DNA of 58,236 bases from an uncultured Pseudomonadales bacterium (GTDB lineage Bacteria > Pseudomonadota > Gammaproteobacteria > Pseudomonadales > Azotimanducaceae), in NCBI GenBank assembly GCA_937921865.1, contig CAKZWF010000077.1:1-58236 (forward strand). The letters are read 5' to 3'. Shown one piece after another: positions 52,753-58,236 of the stretch. Position 1 is the first letter of the stretch. Each line of letters opens with the position of its first letter. The notes under the pieces are model-generated. The model was not told the origin of the DNA, did not search any database, and was given only the letters and a program-made list of their open reading frames with translations. Position numbers and translations under genes: made by a program.

Positions 52753-53601
52753 GTGTCGTTAACCATCACTCCTTCCGGACAAGCATGCGGGGCTCAAATT
52801 ACCGGCGTCGATCTGACCGTACCGTTGAGCCCGGAGACCGTTCAGGAAATTCGCGACGCCTGGTTGGCCCACCATGTGTTGAGTTTTCCGGATCAGTCGA
52901 TGAGCGACGATGATCTGGAACGCTTTTCCCAGTATTTCGGCAGTTATGGTCACGACCCCTTCTTTGGCCCGATCGAGGGTCGCGAGCACATCGCCGCGAT
53001 CAGACGCGAAGCAGACGAACAGACACCCATTTTTGCAGAGAGCTGGCACAGCGACTGGAGTTTTCAGGAAAGTCCGCCGATAGCCACCTGTCTATTAGGT
53101 ATTGATATTCCACCCCAGGGCGGCGACACACTGTTTGCCAATCAGCATCTGGCGTATGAGCAGATGCCTCCTGAACTCAAAGCCAAACTTGAAGGCAGGA
53201 TTGGGATCCATTCCGCCGTTCTCGGTTATGCACCGGACGGTCCGTTTGGTGAGAAAGACAAAGCCAACGGCCGGAGTATGGACATCCGCCCATCAGCGGA
53301 AGCCTATGAGACTCAACAACACCCGCTCATCCGCAATCACCCTGAAACCGGCAGAGCCGGAATATTTGGCGGAGCGTTCATCTACATCATCGGCATTGAA
53401 GGTATGACTGATGAAGAGTCGAGACCGGTGCTCGAGGAGTTGATGGCCTGGCAATCGCGCCCGGAATTCGTCTATCGCCACGCCTGGCAGCAAAACATGC
53501 TGGTGATGTGGGATAACCGCAGTGTTCTGCACCGCGCAACGGGCGGCTACGAGGGCTATCGTCGTGAGCTGCATCGAGTCACGATTAACGCTGCCGCTTG
53601 A
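52753..53601 (+). CDS. TauD/TfdA-family 2-oxoglutarate dioxygenase
   Basis: 282 residues from a GTG at 52753, with GGAG 7 bases upstream; the N-terminus SLTITPSGQACGAQITGVDL is the usual TauD start, so longer readings from 52693 or 52726 are rejected. Fe ligands H99 and D101 in SWHSDWSF and the distal H260 in RSVLHRATG; YEGYRRELHR carries the 2OG arginine. These enzymes hydroxylate or desulfonate small acids such as taurine, 2,4-D or gamma-butyrobetaine. It lies 69 bp after the BCCT gene and is probably in the same unit. The DUF4136 gene follows 17 bp later. Confidence 0.92.
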   Translation: MSLTITPSGQACGAQITGVDLTVPLSPETVQEIRDAWLAHHVLSFPDQSMSDDDLERFSQYFGSYGHDPFFGPIEGREHIAAIRREADEQTPIFAESWHSDWSFQESPPIATCLLGIDIPPQGGDTLFANQHLAYEQMPPELKAKLEGRIGIHSAVLGYAPDGPFGEKDKANGRSMDIRPSAEAYETQQHPLIRNHPETGRAGIFGGAFIYIIGIEGMTDEESRPVLEELMAWQSRPEFVYRHAWQQNMLVMWDNRSVLHRATGGYEGYRRELHRVTINAAA

Positions 53602-53618
53602 GCTGAAGGAGGAATTTC

Positions 53619-54164
53619 ATGCCCATCCGCCGTTTACTGTTTGTCGCTGCGTTGTTCACTGTGGTCGGCTGTGCAACAAGCAATCAACCAAAAGCTGAGT
53701 CGACCACCGCAACGGGCAGCGATATCCCGGCTTCTGCCACCTTTGGATGGGTGGATGAATTCAGCGCTGCGCCAAGTTCGATCCTGGATAACCAGATCAG
53801 CAACGCATTGCGCAATGAGTTTACAAAGAAGGGCTACGTGGAGAGTTCAGCTGCACCGGACATCGTCATCAGCTACGAAACCATTGAGATAGAGAAGGTA
53901 AAGGAATCGAATCCGGTCCGCATCGGCATTGGCGTGGGTTCCTGGGGAGGCAGCAGCGGCGGTAGCGTTGGCTCTTCTGTTGATGTTGGCGGAGATGAGG
54001 AAGTGTTGTTGCAGAATCAGCTGGTTGTTCGGGCCCTGGATCCGAATACCGATCAGGAAGTCTGGATCGGCACCTCGACCACGTTTGATGAGCATCCGGG
54101 AGATGCAGTAATCAATACGACTGTCGCTGAACTGATGCAGGGGTTTCCAGCCAGACGCCGCTGA
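53619..54164 (+). CDS. DUF4136 lipoprotein
   Basis: 181 residues with lipobox TVVGC (C18). The mature part matches DUF4136: a domain that folds with FGWVDEFSAAP, ISNALRNEFTKKGYVES, PDIVISYETIEIEKV, a Gly/Ser-rich loop (WGGSSGGSVGSS) and EVWIGTSTTFDEH. The family is of unknown function and often occurs near envelope genes. Ribosome site GAAGGAGGAATTTC is strong. It is close after TauD, but the role makes a functional link unlikely. Confidence 0.9.
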   Translation: MPIRRLLFVAALFTVVGCATSNQPKAESTTATGSDIPASATFGWVDEFSAAPSSILDNQISNALRNEFTKKGYVESSAAPDIVISYETIEIEKVKESNPVRIGIGVGSWGGSSGGSVGSSVDVGGDEEVLLQNQLVVRALDPNTDQEVWIGTSTTFDEHPGDAVINTTVAELMQGFPARRR

Positions 54165-54254
54165 CTTAACCGTATATTGGAGCACATCCGCGTGCGGTGC
54201 ATACTGCTCGACTGTACTGCTTAGACAGCCGATAAATCAGCGGTTCGGACAACT

Positions 54255-55154
54255 ATGAGCTATTTACCGACAATCAAATCATGCGGCTCGGTGCTGATCT
54301 GGCTGGTCTTATCCAATAGCAGCCAGATAGTCTGGGCGGCTGAAGACATTAACCAAACCAAGACTGTCGACCCAACCGGAACCGTAAAGATTCACAATCC
54401 CCGTGGGGATCTGGAGATCCATGGCTGGGAACGTTCCGAGGTACAGGTCGAGGGAGAATTGGACGATCTCGCTGAGAGCGTCCAGTTTGAAGTTGACGGT
54501 AAGCTCACGATGATTCGAGTGTTACTGCCAACCAGCAACGTCAACTGGGGCGACGGTTCGGATCTGAGTATTTACGTACCCCACGCCAGCCGGTTGCAGG
54601 TCGATGGCGTATCGGCGGACATCGAAATCGAAGATGTATCCGGTGCGATTGCGATCAGAACCGTGAGCGGCGATGTAGAGGTTTCGGGGATAGGCAGCAA
54701 TACCCGGATCGAAACCGTCAGTGGCGATGTGGATGTGGATGACCGGACTGGCAGGTTGTCAGTCGTCACGACCAGCGGAGACCTGGACCTCGATATCGAT
54801 GCCGACGACGTCTTCGTTGATACCATGTCTGGAGATGTCGACCTGCAGCTGGGTTCATTCACTAAACTGGCAGCAGAGTCCGTCAGCGGCTCGCTCAACA
54901 TAGCCGGGTATTTGAACCAAGCCGGCAGCATCCAGGCAAAGACCGTCAACGCGGACATTGATTTGGAATTGACTGCGCCGGTGAATGCACACATTCAGGC
55001 AATGGCCGTTGTCGAAGGTGGGATCAGCAACGCCTTGACTGACGACCAACCAAAACGGATGCATTCGAGACAGACGATACTGAAGACGGTCTTGGGAGAC
55101 GGCTCTGCGCAAATTACGCTGAACACCATCAGTGGCGAGATTGACATCAAGTAA
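54255..55154 (+). CDS. DUF4097-type exported beta-helix protein
   Basis: 299 residues. Signal peptide about 1-29 (KSCGSVLIWLVLSNSSQIVWAAED). The mature part is a right-handed beta-solenoid typical of DUF4097: TVSGDVEVSGIGS, ETVSGDVDVDDRTG, VTTSGDLDLDID, DTMSGDVDLQLGS, ESVSGSLNIAG, with an SGD/SGS step about every 20 residues. It is predicted to be periplasmic or surface-attached. These proteins are often near envelope-stress regulators. Its end overlaps with the start of the next gene within five bases, so they are likely one transcript. Confidence 0.9.
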   Translation: MSYLPTIKSCGSVLIWLVLSNSSQIVWAAEDINQTKTVDPTGTVKIHNPRGDLEIHGWERSEVQVEGELDDLAESVQFEVDGKLTMIRVLLPTSNVNWGDGSDLSIYVPHASRLQVDGVSADIEIEDVSGAIAIRTVSGDVEVSGIGSNTRIETVSGDVDVDDRTGRLSVVTTSGDLDLDIDADDVFVDTMSGDVDLQLGSFTKLAAESVSGSLNIAGYLNQAGSIQAKTVNADIDLELTAPVNAHIQAMAVVEGGISNALTDDQPKRMHSRQTILKTVLGDGSAQITLNTISGEIDIK

Positions 55155-55158
55155 GCGG

Positions 55159-57429
55159 ATGCAGAATGTAAACACATCGCAGGGCAATTGGTTTCAGAGG
55201 CTTTATCTTCAGCTGAAGCACCGGCGGGTGATGCGGGTAGCCACGCTCTACCTCATTCTGTTCTGGCCTATTATTCAAGTTGCCGACATCCTTTCACCCG
55301 CATTGGGCTTGCCTCCCGAAGCCATGCAATATCTGTTGATTGTATTCGCCGCTGGCTTCCCGGTCGCACTGACTTTGTCCTGGCTATTTGATCTGAATCG
55401 ATCAGGTATCGTCCGTTCGACGGGAACTTCAGAAGAAGGCGGCAGTTTACCAATCGAGCAAGCGCTGGTGGGCCGCCGGGTGGAGAGGTCAATCATCGGC
55501 CTTCTGCTCCTGGTCATTGTTGTGCTGTCCTATTTCCAGTACTGGGCGAATCCAGACAACGCGCCGACCACTACATCAAATACAGCGGTTCCCAGGGCAA
55601 TACCAGCTTTAGCAGTGCTACCTTTTGTCTCCTTCAGTGAAAACCAAAAAGATCAGTTCTTTTCCGATGGTATGACTGAAGAGTTGTTGAACGTCCTGTC
55701 ACAACTACAGAACCTGCGGGTGATAGCACGCACCTCGTCGTTTGCGTACAAAGGTGTCAACAAAAGTGTTCAGGACATTGGTGCTGAACTGCAGGTCGAT
55801 ACAATTCTGGAAGGTAGCGTGAGACGCAATGATGTTGATGACACCATCCGCGTCACCGCCCAGCTTATTGATGTCGAAACCGGCGACCATATCTGGTCGC
55901 AGACCTTCGACCGGGAATACCGCGACGTGTTCAAGATACAGGATGAAATCGCCGGGGCGGTGGTCGACCAACTGCAGATTTCCCTGCTTGTCGACGAGCA
56001 AGGCGACATCAAATCTCACGACTCAGCTAACCCCGAGGCAATGGTGGTCTTCAGCATGGGCCGGGCGGAGGTGGCCAAACGAACACAAACCAGCCTCAAA
56101 GACGCGGTAAGGTTTTTCACCAGGGCGATTGAAACAGATCCACAATATGCAGACGCACATGCGGAACTGGCAAAAACCTATGCATTGATCTTCAGCTATG
56201 GTGATGAAACACCTGAGCATCTGGTAAAAGCGGAACAAGCCGCCAGCAGAGCGGTTGAGATCAATCCCACCAGCGCGGAGGGGTGGGCTGCATTTGGCCT
56301 GATCTATATGCAGCAACATGACAAGACTGCAGCCACACAAGCACTGCACAAAGCACTTTCCTTCAACCCGAACCATGCCATGGCGAATATGTGGTTAGGT
56401 GAACTGCAGATCGATCCAGAGCAACGTCAGGCATACCATGAGCGCGCGTTCAGACTGGATCCACGTTCTCCAGTCGCCGGTTACAACGTTGCCAATGATC
56501 TGTTTGAGGCAGGGCGCGATGCCGAGGCGATGGATGTATTCAGCCAGATTGTGAAGGCAGATCCGTATTTTCCCCTGGCTTATGAACTGGTCGCACGCAT
56601 CAATGAAAGTCATGGGCGGTTAGCGGCGGCGATTCGCCATTATGAGAGGGCGATTGAACTCGATCCGCGCGCCCAAACAGCTGCGCAGCTGGCAGAGCTC
56701 TACATGGATATTGGCGATTTTGATACTGCTGAGCAGTGGGTCGACACAGCGTTTGCCGGCAAAACCCAGACAACTTCTGCGCAATTGCAATGGTTACGCA
56801 TCAGCCTACTCGCGGCGCGCGGGGATCAGGCAGGAGCCAGAGCGCATATGCGCAGGATGTTGGACGTTACCAAGGCAGACTTCGCTGCCTATTCCAATGC
56901 TGCTATTGCGGCCTACTTCCTTGCTGAACCACAGCTGGCGATTGATGCCTGGGAACAAGGTCAACGATTGCAGGCAGAGACCAGACGCCCGATCGCTATG
57001 GTCCCTGGCGATGAAACCAGGATGTTTGAGCCCAATCTGGAGGCGTCAATTGCAGTCGCATACGCCTATTTGCAAGTCGGACGTCAAGCAGACTCCGAAG
57101 CGGTGCTCACCGAGCTCGATTCGTGGCTGGTTAAACAAATAGGCGCACAAGCGAGGGTGCGTCCGGACCTGTGGTATGTCAAAGCGCAGGTCATGTCCAT
57201 TCGCGGTGAATCAAGTCTGGCGCTGTTGCACCTGCAGCGCGCTATTGACGAGGGTTGGCGTCAGCATTGGCGACCGTTTATTGAACCCAGCTTCGTAGAA
57301 TTGTTGGAGTTGGAAACATTCAAATCCATGATGGCGGGGCTTGCGGCGCGCATGCAGCTGATGGGTGACCAGCTTGAGTTTGATGGTTTGTTTACCTTGG
57401 TGACGCCTGTTGGGCTAGCGACAAGCTAG
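55159..57429 (+). CDS. Membrane protein with FlgO-like domain and TPR repeats
   Basis: 756 residues from the ATG at 55159; a GTG at 55132 in the same frame is possible. The N-terminal part (WFQRLYLQLKHRRVMRVATLYLILFWPIIQVADILSPALGLP, positions about 11-53) is the sequence that precedes adenylate-cyclase- and TPR-type proteins in many gammaproteobacteria; it has three membrane segments up to residue 130. A FlgO/TolB-N-like domain (AIPALAVLPFVSFSENQKDQ, then LLNVLSQLQNLRVIARTSSFAY, GAELQVDTILEGSVRR) spans about 145-270. Ten or so TPR units follow. It probably senses or scaffolds something at the inner membrane. No helix-turn-helix is present, so it is not a CadC regulator. Confidence 0.85.
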   Translation: MQNVNTSQGNWFQRLYLQLKHRRVMRVATLYLILFWPIIQVADILSPALGLPPEAMQYLLIVFAAGFPVALTLSWLFDLNRSGIVRSTGTSEEGGSLPIEQALVGRRVERSIIGLLLLVIVVLSYFQYWANPDNAPTTTSNTAVPRAIPALAVLPFVSFSENQKDQFFSDGMTEELLNVLSQLQNLRVIARTSSFAYKGVNKSVQDIGAELQVDTILEGSVRRNDVDDTIRVTAQLIDVETGDHIWSQTFDREYRDVFKIQDEIAGAVVDQLQISLLVDEQGDIKSHDSANPEAMVVFSMGRAEVAKRTQTSLKDAVRFFTRAIETDPQYADAHAELAKTYALIFSYGDETPEHLVKAEQAASRAVEINPTSAEGWAAFGLIYMQQHDKTAATQALHKALSFNPNHAMANMWLGELQIDPEQRQAYHERAFRLDPRSPVAGYNVANDLFEAGRDAEAMDVFSQIVKADPYFPLAYELVARINESHGRLAAAIRHYERAIELDPRAQTAAQLAELYMDIGDFDTAEQWVDTAFAGKTQTTSAQLQWLRISLLAARGDQAGARAHMRRMLDVTKADFAAYSNAAIAAYFLAEPQLAIDAWEQGQRLQAETRRPIAMVPGDETRMFEPNLEASIAVAYAYLQVGRQADSEAVLTELDSWLVKQIGAQARVRPDLWYVKAQVMSIRGESSLALLHLQRAIDEGWRQHWRPFIEPSFVELLELETFKSMMAGLAARMQLMGDQLEFDGLFTLVTPVGLATS

Positions 57430-57573
57430 CTGACCGAACTCGATATTGGATTCTGGACTGAAGTGACCATTTCCCTGCGTGAATCCGAGAGTTAGTGACC
57501 TGTTGGTACACTGGCTAGTGCGTTCCTGGTCTGCTGGCAGGATCACTATCTACTTACCTATCGACCAAAGCCT

Positions 57574-58236
57574 TCAGGGCGTATACCAGATCGGTGACGT
57601 GTAGGCGCGTTCCTGCAGTACCATTGGAACTTCGTCGGACATCTTCACGCCCAGGCGAATCTGGTCATATGCCGTCCAACGTGGTGTCGGAATTTCGATG
57701 ACCCGTGCGTAATAGAAGGCTTTCAGGGAAGGATCGAAATCGGGGTCACTCCACCAGGCAGTCAGCAGCGCATCACCAATCGAGTTTGTGTAAGTTGCTG
57801 AGTCGACATCAACCGTTGACCCGACAGCTTCAGATACCTTGCCATCCACGACCGCTCTGCCGTCAGACACGGCAACGTCGTAGATCGACTCATGAACTTC
57901 TCCGTAGGTGTCCAGCCAGCCTTTAATGATCTGAACCCGATCGAGATTTGCGCCATCTGCATCCTTCGCAGCGGCCAGCAAAAATGTTGGTGCAGCGTCG
58001 TCTGGTGCTCGAGTCAGATCACCGCCCATTGGGACTCCCTTGGCGTAGCCGATCGCTGCCATATCGTTGCGGAAGGCATCAGCTTCGGCGAAATGAAATC
58101 CGCCGAACATCCGGACGGTCATGCGCGGACCGGTTGTGGCGTAGACTTCTTTGCGCATCATTGCATCCCAGAGGGCTTCCCGCGTGTTCTCGGTCGCCCA
58201 GACGGCTGCATAACCAGCGCTCTGGCTTTCCCAACC
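57574..58236 (-). CDS. DUF3604 protein (C-terminal part, 5' end outside the window)
   Basis: Open from the window edge at 58236 to a TGA at 57574-57576, giving the last 220 residues of a longer protein; an internal ATG at 58161 is not the start. The sequence is typical of the C-terminus of DUF3604: SAGYAAVWATENTREALWDAMMRKEVYATTGPRM, GYAKGVPMGGDL, LDRVQIIKGWLD and YYARVIEIPTPRWTAYDQ. The full family (about 600-650 residues) has a PHP-like metal-dependent hydrolase fold, of unknown substrate. It is common in marine bacteria near sulfatases. Convergent with the TPR gene, 144 bp apart. Confidence 0.9.
   Translation of the reverse strand, partial: GWESQSAGYAAVWATENTREALWDAMMRKEVYATTGPRMTVRMFGGFHFAEADAFRNDMAAIGYAKGVPMGGDLTRAPDDAAPTFLLAAAKDADGANLDRVQIIKGWLDTYGEVHESIYDVAVSDGRAVVDGKVSEAVGSTVDVDSATYTNSIGDALLTAWWSDPDFDPSLKAFYYARVIEIPTPRWTAYDQIRLGVKMSDEVPMVLQERAYTSPIWYTP

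Overview
The window is 58 kb of gene-dense, moderately GC-rich DNA (about 55% by eye) from a Gram-negative, almost certainly marine or otherwise aquatic gammaproteobacterium. The reasons are a monomeric NADP isocitrate dehydrogenase, RluE and ArfB housekeeping genes of proteobacterial type, lipoprotein signal peptides, a type I-secreted adhesin start, and a very catabolic gene content (acyl-CoA dehydrogenase, enoyl-CoA hydratase, CaiB-type CoA transferase, CYP153-like P450, oleate hydratase, sulfatase, several Fe(II)/2-oxoglutarate oxygenases). I cannot name a genus. I see no rRNA, tRNA, CRISPR array, prophage or complete insertion sequence.

Layout. 1-3.6 kb (minus strand): a TonB/TPR membrane protein with a 21-bp coding minisatellite, followed by the 5' part of a large cadherin-repeat adhesin that leaves the window. 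3.9-9.1 kb (plus): rluE, icd and an asparagine synthetase. 9.1-18.2 kb: a GST, a small membrane-protein pair, an arylsulfotransferase-like lipoprotein, a hotdog-like protein, then a minus-strand run (PhyH oxygenase, enoyl-CoA hydratase, HAD phosphatase, ArfB, alpha/beta hydrolase) divergent from a quinone-oxidoreductase-like MDR. 18.3-25.4 kb: exported KatG, a small exported protein, RNase HI, CoA transferase, a DUF3047-like lipoprotein and an SDR. 25.4-33.4 kb: a GST-rich detoxification block with TetR, metallo-beta-lactamase-fold enzyme and sulfatase. Here two divergent promoters share the same 15-bp palindrome, TAATGACAAACATTA. 33.4-40.7 kb: a segment bounded and interrupted by a GGGGTCAGAGTAAAG repeat family, holding a TonB-like protein, a ChbG/YdjC deacetylase, an LLM monooxygenase, an EamA transporter, oleate hydratase and a long GST. 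40.7-53.6 kb: a further catabolic block (GST, acyl-CoA dehydrogenase, second PhyH, double EthD protein, hydrolase, BesD-like 2OG enzyme, amidohydrolase, CYP153-like P450, M19 dipeptidase, BCCT transporter, TauD). 53.6-58.2 kb: DUF4136 lipoprotein, DUF4097 protein, a FlgO/TPR membrane protein, and the C-terminal part of a DUF3604 protein.

How it fits together. Most of the window looks like oxidation and conjugation chemistry for hydrophobic, fatty-acid-like or sulfated organic compounds: activation (P450, LLM, 2OG oxygenases, oleate hydratase), CoA-based breakdown (CoA transferase, dehydrogenase, hydratase, SDR), sulfate handling (sulfatase, arylsulfotransferase) and detoxification (six GST-family genes, KatG). 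The most unusual non-gene structure is the repeat family, which supplies the stop codons of three genes and directly flanks one GST gene. Next is the pair of identical palindromes between divergent GST/partner genes, which suggests a small local regulon.
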